Shown here one piece after another: positions 1 through 11,900 of a stretch of 64,000 bases of DNA. Location of the stretch: the NCBI RefSeq assembly GCF_933775445.1, contig NW_026089526.1, positions 62,001 to 126,000 of the forward strand. Direction: 5' to 3'. Under the pieces are notes generated by a model. The model was not told the DNA's origin. It was given only the letters and a program-made list of their open reading frames with translations, and made no database searches. The DNA comes from Argentina anserina. Its lineage: Eukaryota > Streptophyta > Magnoliopsida > Rosales > Rosaceae. The position numbers and the translations under genes are program-made. Position 1 is the first letter of the stretch; every line of letters starts with the position of its first letter.

Positions 1-32
1 TTAGAATAGTAAAGATACGCAAACGATGTAAA

Positions 33-181
33 GATACTCAGTTTGAAAGAAACACACTCCCACACTTGCAAAACTCTCAAATTCAATAGAAACTCGCATC
101 AGAAAGCCTTACAGAAAGATACTCAAACGAGAAATGAAAAGATACACAATTGGAATAGTAAAGATACGCAAACGATGTAAA
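33..181 (+). repeat. Reference one-A monomer, 149 bases
   Basis: This is the simplest monomer form, and the next one (182-330) reads identical to it. It divides into a first GATAC block (33-52, GATACTCAG... ending GAAAGAAA), a 65-base pyrimidine-containing core (53-117, with CACTCCCACAC, GCAAAACTCTC and ACTCGCATC), a second GATAC block (118-140, GATACTCAAACGAG...), and the 41-base A module (141-181). The core is the only part without an internal GATAC. One common indel lies in the core at AGAAAGCC versus AGAAGCC. It switches the B part between 108 and 107 bases and so the monomer between 149 and 148. Confidence 0.97.
141..181 (+). repeat. 41-base A module (variable-copy sub-repeat)
   Basis: The module is two GATAC-headed halves: 22 bases at 141-162 (GATACACAATTGG...AGTAAA) and 19 bases at 163-181 (GATACGCAAACGATGTAAA). 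Both begin GATAC and end AAA. It contains a CAATTG palindrome. It occurs once, twice or three times after each B part, with an exact 41-base period (for example 8655, 8696, 8737). The extra copies carry characteristic variants: CATAC start, GATAAAC, AAATAAAC, CATAATTAG, GGAATATAAAG (one base deleted), GGAATCG, GGAATGG and AAATATACGC. Its minus strand has no stop codon in any of the three frames. Confidence 0.97.
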
Positions 182-330
182 GATACTCAGTTTGAAAGAA
201 ACACACTCCCACACTTGCAAAACTCTCAAATTCAATAGAAACTCGCATCAGAAAGCCTTACAGAAAGATACTCAAACGAGAAATGAAAAGATACACAATT
301 GGAATAGTAAAGATACGCAAACGATGTAAA

Positions 331-519
331 GATACTCAGTTTGAAAGAAACACACTCCCACACTTGGAAAACTCTCAAATACAATAGAAACTCGCATCAG
401 AAGCGTTACAGAAAGATACTCAAACGAGAAATGAAAAGATACACAATTGGAATAGTAAAGATACGCAAACGATGTAAACATACACAATTGGAATAGTAAA
501 GATACGCAAACGATGTAAA
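331..519 (+). repeat. Reference two-A monomer, 189 bases
   Basis: A 107-base B part (331-437, AGAAGCG variant) is followed by two A modules at 438-478 and 479-519. The second A starts CATAC instead of GATAC. The 189-base length is 63 codons exactly. Tandem runs of this type, such as 2968-3723, therefore stay open in one minus-strand frame and produce long false reading frames. The two-A class is the commonest in the first 7 kb. Confidence 0.96.
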
Positions 520-3410
520 GATACTCAGTTTGAAAGAAACACACTCCCACACTTGCAAAACTCTCAAATTCAATAGAAACTCGCATCAGAAGCCTTACAG
601 AAAGATACTCAAACGAGAAATGAAAAGATACACAATTGGAATAGTAAAGATACGCAAACGATGTAAAGATACTCAGTTTGAAAGAAACACACTCCCACAC
701 TTGGAAAACTCTCAAATACAATAGAAACTCGCATCAGAAGCCTTACAGAAAGATACTCAAACGAGAAATGAAAAGATACACAATTGGAATAGTAAAGATA
801 CGCAAACGATGTAAAGATACACAATTGGAATAGTAAAGATACGCAAACGATGTAAAGATACTCAGATTGAAAGAAACACACTCCCACACTTGCAAAACTC
901 TCAAATTCACTAGAAACTCACATCAGAAAGCCTTCCAGAAAGATACTCAAACGAGAAATGAAAAGATACACAATTGGAATAGTAAAGATACGCAAACGAT
1001 GTAAAGATACACAATTGGAATAGTAAAGATACGCAAACTATGTAAAGATACTCAGTTTGAAAGAAACACACTCCCACACTTGCAAAACTCTCAAATTCAA
1101 TAGAAACTCGCATCCGAAAGCCTTACAGAAAGATACTCAAACGAGAAATGAAAAGATACACAATTGGAATAGTAAAGATACGCAAACGATGTAAAGATAC
1201 ACAATTGCAATAGTAAAGATACGCAAACGATGTAAAGATACTCAGTTTGAAAGAAACACACTCCCACACTTGCAAAACTCTCAAATTCAATAGAAACTCG
1301 CATCCGAAAGCCTTACCGAAAGATACTCAAACGAGAAATGAAAAGATACACAATTGGAATAGTAAAGATACGCAAACGATGTAAAGATACACAATTGGAA
1401 TAGTAAAGATACGCAAACTATGTAAAGATACTCAGTTTGAAAGAAACACACTCCCACACTAGCAAAACTCTCAAATACAATAGAAACTCGCATCAGAAGC
1501 GTTACAGAAAGATACACAAACGAGAAATGAAAAGATACACAATTGGAATAGTAAAGATACGCAAACGATGTAAAGATACTCAGTTTGAAAGAAACACACT
1601 CCCACACTTGCAAAACTCTCAAATACAATAGAAACTCGCATCAGAAGCGTTACAGAAAGATCCTCAAACGAGAAATGAAAAGATACACAATTGGAATAGT
1701 AAAGACACGCAAACGATGTAAAGATACTCAGTTTGAAAGAAACACACTCCCACACTTGGAAAACTCTCAAATACAATAGAAACTCGCATCAGAAGCCTTA
1801 CAGAAAGATACTCAAACGAGAAATGAAAAGATACACAATTGGAATAGTAAAGATACGCAAACGATGTAAAGATACACAATTGGAATAGTAAAGATACGCA
1901 AACGATGTAAAGATACTCAGTTTGAAAGAAACACACTCCCACACTTGCAAAACTCTCAAATTCACTAGAAACTCACATCAGAAAGCCTTACAGAAAGATA
2001 CTCAAACGAGAAATGAAAAGATACACAATTGGAATAGTAAAGATACGCAAACGATGTAAAGATACACAATTGGAATAGTAAAGATACGCAAACTATGTAA
2101 AGATACTCAGTTTGAAAGAAACACACTCCCACACTTGCAAAACTCTCAAATTCAATAGAAACTCGCATCCGAAAGCCTTACAGAAAGATACTCAAACGAG
2201 AAATGAAAAGATACACAATTGGAATAGTAAAGATACGCAAACGATGTAAAGATACACAATTGGAATAGTAAAGATACGCAAACGATGTAAAGATACTCAG
2301 TTTGAAAGAAACACACTCCCACACTTGCAAAACTCTCAAATACAATAGAAACTCGCATCAGAAAGCTTTACAGAAAGATACTCAAACGAGAAATGAAAAG
2401 ATACACAATTGGAATAGTAAAGATACGCAAACGATGTAAAGATACTCAGTTTGAAAGAAACACACTCCCACACTTGCAAAACTCTCAAATACAATAGAAA
2501 CTCGCATCAGAAGCTTTACAGAAAGATACTCAAACGAGAAATGAAAAGATACACAATTGGAATAGTAAAGATACGCAAACGATGTAAAGATACTCAGTTT
2601 GAAAGAAACACACTCCCACACTTGCAAAACTCTCAAATACAATAGAAACTCGCATCAGAAGCGTTACAGAAAGATACTCAAACGAGAAATGAAAAGATAC
2701 ACAGTTGGAATAGTACAGATACGCAAACGATGTAAAGATACACAATTGGAATAGTAACGATACGCAAACGATGTAAAGATACTCCGTTTGAAAGAAACAC
2801 ACTCCCACACTTGCAAAACTCTCAAAGTCAATAGAAAACTCGCATCAGAAGCCTTACAGAAAGATACTCAAACGAGAAATGAAAAGATACACAATTGGAA
2901 TAGTAAAGATACGCAAACGATGTAAAGATACACAATTGGAATAGTAAAGATACGCAAACGATGTAAAGATACTGAGTTTGAAAGAAACACACTCCCACAC
3001 TTGCAAAGCTCTGAAATTCAATAGAAACTCGCATCAGAAGCCTTACAGAAAGATACTCAAACGAGAAATGAAAAGATACACAATTGGAATAGTAAAGATA
3101 CGCAAACGATGTAAAAATAAACAATTGGCATAGTAAAGATACGCAAACGATGTAAAGATACTGAGTTTGAAAGAAACACACTCCCACACTTGCAAAACTC
3201 TCAAATTCAATAGAAACTCGCATCAGAAGCCTTACAGAAAGATACTCAAACGAGAAATGAAAAGATACACAATTGGAATAGTAAAGATACGCAAACGATG
3301 TAAAAATAAACAATTGGCATAGTAAAGATACGCAAACGATGTAAAGATACTGAGTTTGAAAGAAACACACTCCCACACTTGCAAAACTCTCAAATACAAT
3401 AGAAACTCGC

Positions 3411-4505
3411 ATCAGAAGCCTTACAGAAAGATACTCAAACGAGAAATGAAAAGATACACAATTGGAATAGTAAAGATACGCAAACGATGTAAAGATAAAC
3501 AATTGGAATAGTAAAGATACGCAAACGATGTAAAGATACTGAGTTTGAAAGAAACACACTCCCACACTTGGAAAACTCTCAAATACAATAGAAACTCGCA
3601 TCAGAAGCGTTACAGAAAGATACTCAAACGAGAAATGAAAAGATACACAATTGGAATAGTAAAGATACGCAAACGATGTAAACATACACAATTGGAATAG
3701 TAAAGATACGCAAACGATGTAAAGATACTCAGTTTGAAAGAAACACACTCCCACACTTGCAAAACTCTCAAATTCAATAGAAACTCGCATCAGAAGCCTT
3801 ACAGAAAGATACTCAAACGAGAAATGAAAAGATACACAATTGGAATAGTAAAGATACGCAAACGATGTAAAGATACTCAGTTTGAAAGAAACACACTCCC
3901 ACACTTGGAAAACTCTCAAATACAATAGAAACTCGCATCAGAAGCCTTACAGAAAGATACTCAAACGAGAAATGAAAAGATACACAATTGGAATAGTAAA
4001 GATACGCAAACGATGTAAAGATACACAATTGGAATAGTAAAGATACGCAAACGATGTAAAGATACTCAGTTTGAAAGAAACACACTCCCACACTTGCAAA
4101 ACTCTCAAATTCACTAGAAACTCACATCAGAAAGCCTTACAGAAAGATACTCAAACGAGAAATGAAAAGATACACAATTGGAATAGTAAAGATACGCAAA
4201 CGATGTAAAGATACACAATTGGAATAGTAAAGATACGCAAACTATGTAAAGATACTCAGTTTGAAAGAAACACGCTCCCACACTTGCAAAACTCTCAAAT
4301 TCAATAGAAACTCGCATCCGAAAGCCTTACAGAAAGATACTCAAACGAGAAATGAAAAGATACACAATTGGAATAGTAAAGATACGCAAACGATGTAAAG
4401 ATACACAATTACAATAGTAAAGATACGCAAACGATGTAAAGATACTCAGTTTGAAAGAAACACACTCCCACACTTGCAAAACTCTCAAATACAATAGAAA
4501 CTCGC
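3411..4505 (+). repeat. HOR-1095, copy 1
   Basis: This is a six-monomer higher-order repeat. From the B start at 3535, successive monomer starts are 3724, 3872, 4061, 4251, 4441 and 4630, giving lengths of 189, 148, 189, 190, 190 and 189 (sum 1095). Diagnostic features in order are GATAAAC in a second A, a CATAC second A after an AGAAGCG monomer, a short one-A monomer, a TTCACTAG monomer, a second A ending CAAACTATG, and a second A with a changed TTGG (ATTACAATAG here, ATTGCAATAG in the other copies). The boundary phase is arbitrary within identical sequence. Confidence 0.93.
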
Positions 4506-5600
4506 ATCAGAAGCCTTACAGAAAGATACTCAAACGAGAAATGAAAAGATACACAATTGGAATAGTAAAGATACGCAAACGATGTAAAGATAAACAATTG
4601 GAATAGTAAAGATACGCAAACGATGTAAAGATACTGAGTTTGAAAGAAACACACTCCCACACTTGGAAAACTCTCAAATACAATAGAAACTCGCATCAGA
4701 AGCGTTACAGAAAGATACTCAAACGAGAAATGAAAAGATACACAATTGGAATAGTAAAGATACGCAAACGATGTAAACATACACAATTGGAATAGTAAAG
4801 ATACGCAAACGATGTAAAGATACTCAGTTTGAAAGAAACACACTCCCACACTTGCAAAACTCTCAAATTCAATAGAAACTCGCATCAGAAGCCTTACAGA
4901 AAGATACTCAAACGAGAAATGAAAAGATACACAATTGGAATAGTAAAGATACGCAAACGATGTAAAGATACTCAGTTTGAAAGAAACACACTCCCACACT
5001 TGGAAAACTCTCAAATACAATAGAAACTCGCATCAGAAGTCTTACAGAAAGATACTCAAACGAGAAATGAAAAGATACACAATTGGAATAGTAAAGATAC
5101 GCAAACGATGTAAAGATACACAATTGGAATAGTAAAGATACGCAAACGATGTAAAGATACTCAGTTTGAAAGAAACACACTCCCACACTTGCAAAACTCT
5201 CAAATTCACTAGAAACTCACATCAGAAAGCCTTACAGAAAGATACTCAAACGAGAAATGAAAAGATACACAATTGGAATAGTAAAGATACGCAAACGATG
5301 TAAAGATACACAATTGGAATAGTAAAGATACGCAAACTATGTAAAGATACTCAGTTTGAAAGAAACACACTCCCACACTTGCAAAACTCTCAAATTCAAT
5401 AGAAACTCGCATCCGAAAGCCTTACAGAAAGATACTCAAACGAGAAATGAAAAGATACACAATTGGAATAGTAAAGATACGCAAACGATGTAAAGATACA
5501 CAATTGCAATAGTAAAGATACGCAAACGATGTAAAGATACTCAGTTTGAAAGAAACACACTCCCACACTTGCAAAACTCTCAAATACAATAGAAACTCGC
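4506..5600 (+). repeat. HOR-1095, copy 2
   Basis: This copy repeats the six-monomer order of the preceding 1095 bases, with the same diagnostic variants at exactly +1095. The differences I noticed are single bases, such as AGAAGTCTT at about 5038. The near-identity of adjacent 1095-base blocks, against visibly diverged neighbouring monomers, is the standard signature of recent HOR amplification. Confidence 0.93.
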
Positions 5601-6695
5601 ATCAGAAGCCTTACAGAAAGATACTCAAACGAGAAATGAAAAGATACACAATTGGAATAGTAAAGATACGCAAACGATGTAAAGATAAACAATTGGAATA
5701 GTAAAGATACGCAAACGATGTAAAGATACTGAGTTTGAAAGAAACACACTCCCACACTTGGAAAACTCTCAAATACAATAGAAACTCGCATCAGAAGCGT
5801 TACAGAAAGATACTCAAACGAGAAATGAAAAGATACACAATTGGAATAGTAAAGATACGCAAACGATGTAAACATACACAATTGGAATAGTAAAGATACG
5901 CAAACGATGTAAAGATACTCAGTTTGAAAGAAACACACTCCCACACTTGCAAAACTCTCAAATTCAATAGAAACTCGCATCAGAAGCCTTACAGAAAGAT
6001 ACTCAAACGAGAAATGAAAAGATACACAATTGGAATAGTAAAGATACGCAAACGATGTAAAGATACTCAGTTTGAAAGAAACACACTCCCACACTTGGAA
6101 AACTCTCAAATACAATAGAAACTCGCATCAGAAGCCTTACAGAAAGATACTCAAACGAGAAATGAAAAGATACACAATTGGAATACTAAAGATACGCAAA
6201 CGATGTAAAGATACACAATTGGAATAGTAAAGATACGCAAACGATGTAAAGATACTCAGTTTGAAAGAAACACACTCCCACACTTGCAAAACTCTCAAAT
6301 TCACTAGAAACTCACATCAGAAAGCCTTACAGAAAGATACTCAAACGAGAAATGAAAAGATACACAATTGGAATAGTAAAGATACGCAAACGATGTAAAG
6401 ATACACAATTGGAATAGTAAAGATACGCAAACTATGTAAAGATACTCAGTTTGAAAGAAACACACTCCCACACTTGCAAAACCCTCAAATTCAATAGAAA
6501 CTCGCATCCGAAAGCCTTACAGAAAGATACTCAAACGAGAAATGAAAAGATACACAATTGGAATAGTAAAGATACGTAAACGATGTAAAGATACACAATT
6601 GCAATAGTAAAGATACGCAAACGATGTAAAGATACTTAGTTTGAAAGAAACACACTCCCACACTTGCAAAACTCTCAAATACAATAGAAACTCGC
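5601..6695 (+). repeat. HOR-1095, copy 3
   Basis: This is the third consecutive copy of the six-monomer block. Private single-base changes include GGAATACTAAAG near 6184, AAAACCCTC near 6480, GATACGTAAAC near 6576 and GATACTTAG at 6631. The series stops at about 6696: the following monomer is 149 bases with AGAAAGCC, where a fourth copy would have a 189-base AGAAGCC monomer. This copy is also the left part of the 4823-base HOR. Confidence 0.92.
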
Positions 6696-8547
6696 ATCAG
6701 AAAGCCTTACAGAAAGATACTCAAACGAGAAATGAAAAGATACACAATTGGAATAGTAAAGATACGCAAACGATGTAAAGATACTCAGTTTGAAAGAAAC
6801 ACACTCCCACACTTGCAAAACTCTCAAATACAATAGAAACTCGCATCAGAAGCCTTACAGAAAGATACTCAAACGAGAAATGAAAAGATACACAATTGGA
6901 ATAGTAAAGATACGCAAACGATGTAAAGATACTCAGTTTGAAAGAAACACACTCCCACACTTGGAAAACTCTCAAATACAATAGAAACTCGCATCAGAAG
7001 CCTTACAGAAAGATACTCAAACGAGAAATGAAAAGATACACAATTGGAATAGTAAAGATACGCAAACGATGTAAAGATACTCAGTTTGAAAGAAACACAC
7101 TCCCACACTTGCAAAACTCTCAAATACAATAGAAACTCGCATCAGAAGCGTTACAGAAAGATACTCAAACGAGAAATGAAAAGATACACAGTTGGAATAG
7201 TACAGATACGCAAACGATGTAAAGATACACAATTGGAATAGTAACGATACGCAAACGATGTAAAGATACTCCGTTTGAAAGAAACACACTCCCACACTTG
7301 CAAAACTCTCAAAGTCAATAGAAACTCGCATCAGAAGCCTTACAGAAAGATACTCAAACGAGAAATGAAAAGATACACAATTGGAATAGTAAAGATACGC
7401 AAACGATGTAAAGATACACAATTGGAATAGTAAAGATACGCAAACGATGTAAAGATACTGAGTTTGAAAGAAACACACTCCCACACTTGCAAAACTCTGA
7501 AATTCAATAGAAACTCGCATCAGAAGCCTTACAGAAAGATACTCAAACGAGAAATGAAAAGATACACAATTGGAATAGTAAAGATACGCAAACGATGTAA
7601 AAATAAACAATTGGCATAGTAAAGATATGCAAACGATGTAAAGATACTGAGTTTGAAAGAAACACACTCCCACACTTGCAAAACTCTCAAATACAATAGA
7701 AACTCGCATCAGAAGCCTTACAGAAAGATACTCAAACGAGAAATGAAAAGATACACAATTGGAATAGTAAAGATACGCAAACGATGTAAAGATAAACAAT
7801 TGGAATAGTAAAGATACGCAAACGATGTAAAGATACTGAGTTTGAAAGAAACACACTCCCACACTTGGAAAACTCTCAAATACAATAGAAACTCGCATCA
7901 GAAGCGTTACAGAAAGATACTCAAACGAGAAATGAAAAGATACACAATTGGAATAGTAAAGATACGCAAACGATGTAAACATACACAATTGGAATAGTAA
8001 AGATACGCAAACGATGTAAAGATACTCAGTTTGAAAGAAACACACTCCCACACTTGCAAAACTCTCAAATTCAATAGAAACTCGCATCAGAAGCCTTACA
8101 GAAAGATACTCAAACGAGAAATGAAAAGATACACAATTGGAATAGTAAAGATACGCAAACGATGTAAAGATACTCAGTTTGAAAGAAACACACTCCCACA
8201 CTTGCAAAACTCTCAAATTCAATAGAAACTCGCATCAGAAAGCCTTACAAAAAGATACTCAAACGAGAAATGAAAAGATACACAATTGGAATCGTAAAGA
8301 TACGCAAACGATGTAAAGATACTCAGTTTGAAAGAAACACACTCCCACAATTGCAAAACTCTCAAATACAATAGAAACTTGCATCAGAAGCCTTACAGAA
8401 AGATACTCAAACGAGAAATGAAAAGATACACAATTGGAATGCTAAAGATACGCAAACGATGTAAAGATACACAATTGGAATAGTAAAGATACGCAAACGA
8501 TGTAAAGATACACAATTGGAATAGTAAAGATACGCAAACGATGTAAA

Positions 8548-8777
8548 GATACTGAGTTTGAAAGAAACACACTCCCACACTTGCAACACTCTCAAATACA
8601 ATAGAAACTCGCATCAGAAGCCTTACAGAAAGATACTCAAACGAGAAATGAAAAGATACACAATTGGAATGGTAAAGATACGCAAACGATGTAAAGATAC
8701 ACAATTGGAATAGTAAAGATACGCAAACGATGTAAAGATACACAATTGGAATAGTAAAGATACGCAAACGATGTAAA
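8548..8777 (+). repeat. Reference three-A monomer, 230 bases
   Basis: A 107-base B part is followed by three A modules at 8655-8695, 8696-8736 and 8737-8777. The first A carries GGAATGG instead of GGAATAG. Three-A monomers first appear near 8.4 kb, recur in the 8-17 kb HOR, and dominate 42.6-53.6 kb. In many of those the third A also carries AAATATACGC. Lengths of 230-232 occur because of one-base indels in the run before the second GATAC block (ACAGAAAG, ACAGAAAAG, ACAAAAAAG). Confidence 0.95.
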
Positions 8778-8910
8778 GATACTCAGTTTGAAAGAAACAC
8801 ACTCCCACACTTGCAAAACTCTCAAATTCAATAGAAACTCGTATCCGAAAGCTTTACAGAAAGATACTCAAACGAGAAATGAAATGATACACAATTGGAA
8901 TAGTAAAGAT

Positions 8911-8940
8911 ACGCAAACGATAAATGAAAAACAATTGGAA
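8911..8940 (+). repeat. Chimeric A-module junction
   Basis: Between two A modules the usual ACGATGTAAAGATACACAA is replaced by ACGATAAATGAAAAACAA. The AAATGAAAA piece is otherwise found only at the end of the second GATAC block of B. The junction therefore looks like a join between the B end and the A start, with the GATAC box lost. A linked private change, GAAATGATAC, lies just upstream at about 8881. Confidence 0.85.
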
Positions 8941-11900
8941 TAGTAAAGATACGCAAACGATGTAAAGATACTAAGTTTGAAAGAAACACACTCCCACACT
9001 TGCAAAACTCTCAAATTCAATAGAAACTCGCATCAGAAAGCCTTACAAAAAGATACTCAAACGAGAAATGAAAAGATACACAATTGGAATCGTAAAGATA
9101 CGCAAACGATGTAAAGATACTCAGTTTGAAAGAAACACACTCCCACAATTGCAAAACTCTCAAATACAATAGAAACTCGCATCAGAAGCCTTACAGAAAG
9201 ATACTCAAACGAGAAATGAAAAGATACACAATTGGAATGGTAAAGATACGCAAATGATGTAAAGATACACAATTGGAATAGTAAAGATACGCAAACGATG
9301 TAAAGATACACAATTGGAATAGTAAATATACGCAAACGATGTAAAGATACTCAGTTTGAAAGAAACACACTCCCACACTTGCAAAACTCTCAAATACAAT
9401 AGAAACTCGCATCCGAAAGCCTTACAGAAAGATACTCAAACGAGAAATGAAAAGATACACAATTAGAATAGTAAAGATACGCAAACGATATAAAGATACT
9501 CAGTTTGAAAGAAACACACTCCCACACTTGGAAAACTCTCAAATACAATAGAAACTCGCATCAGAAGCCTTACAGAAAGATACTCAAACGAGAAATGAAA
9601 AGATACACAATTGGAATAGTAAAGATACGCAAACGATTTAAAGATACACAATTGGAATAGTAAAGATACGCCAACGATGTAAAGATACTCAGTTTGAAAG
9701 AAACACACTCCCACACTTGGAAAACTCTCAAATACAATTGAAACTCGCATCCGAAAGCCTTACAGAAAGATACTCAAACGAGAAATGAAAAGATACACAA
9801 TTAGAATAGTAAGGATACGCAAACGATGTAAAGATACTCAGTTTGAAAGAAACACACTCCCACACTTGGAAAACTCTCAAATACAATAGAAACTCGCATC
9901 AGAAGCCTTACAGAAAGATACTCAAACGAGAAATGAAAAGATACACAATTGGAATAGTAAAGATACGCAAACGATGTAAAGATACACAATTGGAATATAA
10001 AGATACGCAAACGATGTAAAGATACTCAGTTTGAAAGAAACACACTCCCACACTTGCAAAACTCTCAAATACAATAGAAACTCGCATCAGAAGCCTTACA
10101 GAAAGATACTGAAATGAGAAATGAAAAGATACACAATTGGAATAGTAAAGATACGCAAACGATGTAAAGATACTCAGTTTGAAAGAAACACACTCCCACA
10201 CTTGCAAAACTCTCAAATTCAATAGAAACTCACATTCGAAAGCCTTACAGAAAGATACTCAAACGAGAAATGAAAAGATACACAATTGGAATAGTAAAGA
10301 TACGCAAACGATGTAAAGATACACAATTGGAATAGTAAAGATACGCAAACGATGTAAAGATACTGAGTTTGAAAGAAACACACTCCCACACTTGCAAAAC
10401 TCTCAAATTCAATAGAAACTCGCATCAGAAGCCTTACAGAAAGATACTCAAACGAGAAATGAAAAGATACACAATTGGAATAGTAAAGATACGCAAACGA
10501 TGTAAAGATAAACAATTGGAATAGTAAAGATACGCAAACGATGTAAAGATACTGAGTTTGAAAGAAACACACTCCCACACTTGGAAAACTCTCAAATACA
10601 ATAGAAACTCGCATCAGAAGCGTTACAGAAAGATACTCAAACGAGAAATGAAAAGATACACAATTGGAATAGTAAAGATACGCAAACGATGTAAACATAC
10701 ACAATTGGAATAGTAAAGATACGCAAACGATGTAAAGATACTCAGTTTGAAAGAAACACACTCCCACACTTGCAAAACTCTCAAATTCAATAGAAACTCG
10801 CATCAGAAGCCTTACAGAAAGATACTCAAACGAGAAATGAAAAGATACACAATTGGAATAGTAAAGATACGCAAACGATGTAAAGATACTCAGTTTGAAA
10901 GAAACACACTCCCACACTTGGAAAACTCTCAAATACAATAGAAACTCGCATCAGAAGCCTTACAGAAAGATACTCAAACGAGAAATGAAAAGATACACAA
11001 TTGGAATACTAAAGATACGCAAACGATGTAAAGATACACAATTGGAATAGTAAAGATACGCAAACGATGTAAAGATACTCAGTTTGAAAGAAACACACTC
11101 CCACACTTGCAAAACTCTCAAATTCACTAGAAACTCACATCAGAAAGCCTTACAGAAAGATACTCAAACGAGAAATGAAAAGATACACAATTGGAATAGT
11201 AAAGATACGCAAACGATGTAAAGATACACAATTGGAATAGTAAAGATACGCAAACTATGTAAAGATACTCAGTTTGAAAGAAACACACTCCCACACTTGC
11301 AAAACCCTCAAATTCAATAGAAACTCGCATCCGAAAGCCTTACAGAAAGATACTCAAACGAGAAATGAAAAGATACACAATTGGAATAGTAAAGATACGT
11401 AAACGATGTAAAGATACACAATTGCAATAGTAAAGATACGCAAACGATGTAAAGATACTTAGTTTGAAAGAAACACACTCCCACACTTGCAAAACTCTCA
11501 AATACAATAGAAACTCGCATCAGAAAGCCTTACAGAAAGATACTCAAACGAGAAATGAAAAGATACACAATTGGAATAGTAAAGATACGCAAACGATGTA
11601 AAGATACTCAGTTTGAAAGAAACACACTCCCACACTTGCAAAACTCTCAAATACAATAGAAACTCGCATCAGAAGCCTTACAGAAAGATACTCAAACGAG
11701 AAATGAAAAGATACACAATTGGAATAGTAAAGATACGCAAACGATGTAAAGATACTCAGTTTGAAAGAAACACACTCCCACACTTGGAAAACTCTCAAAT
11801 ACAATAGAAACTCGCATCAGAAGCCTTACAGAAAGATACTCAAACGAGAAATGAAAAGATACACAATTGGAATAGTAAAGATACGCAAACGATGTAAAGA

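Larger units (their letters stand above)
1..3410 (+). repeat. Array segment 1: mixed one-A and two-A monomers
   Basis: The segment opens inside an A module (1-32), followed by two identical 149-base monomers and then mixed 148, 149, 189 and 190-base monomers. Part of it is an internal duplication: about 609-1300 matches about 1664-2355 at an offset of 1055. About 272-1100 also resembles about 3476-4304 at an offset of 3204, so this segment is a diverged relative of the 1095-base HOR to its right. A run of 189-base monomers starts at 2968. Two of them share the rare second-A sequence with AAATAAAC and GGCATAG (about 3113 and 3302). No gene or other element is visible. Confidence 0.9.
5590..10412 (+). 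repeat. HOR-4823, copy 1
   Basis: Sequence from about 5590 to 9637 reappears at +4823 (10413-14460), and the rest, up to 10412, reappears at +6864 (16502-17276). Over about 4 kb of the first match I noticed only four single-base differences: 7285, 8442, 9057 and 9148. The block contains the HOR-1095 remnant, a run of 189-base monomers (about 7.3-8.2 kb), three-A monomers (about 8.4-9.4 kb), a chimeric A module at 8921 and one-base-deleted A modules near 9994. Left and right ends fall in identical monomer sequence, so they are uncertain by tens of bases. Confidence 0.93.

Noticed and set aside
141..181. CAATTG palindrome in every A module as an operator or replication origin iteron
   Set aside because: It is a six-base palindrome fixed by repeat amplification. 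There is no adjacent AT-rich unwinding region distinct from the array and no initiator gene.
530..724. Plus-strand 64-codon frame beginning KETHSHT, repeated dozens of times
   Set aside because: It starts at TTG, not ATG, spans one monomer and part of the next, and recurs wherever a one-A monomer of 148 bases occurs. It is a by-product of the repeat.
7017..8222. Minus-strand open frame of 401 codons (repeated at 11840-13045), rich in F, Y, S, L and C, resembling a repetitive membrane protein
   Set aside because: It is the T-rich strand of the satellite read through runs of 189-base (63-codon) monomers. The same sequence is open in three frames, frame breaks follow single-base changes in monomer length, and nothing suggests selection on protein.
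8655..8777. Possible CRISPR-like array of 41-base repeats
   Set aside because: The 41-mers are directly adjacent with no spacers, and the intervening B parts are themselves repeated. There are no cas genes.
10225..10250. tRNA B-box-like CATTCGAAAGCC
   Set aside because: It only partly fits the GWTCRANNC consensus, has no A box or cloverleaf around it, and is a common monomer variant (CACATTCGAAAGCC).
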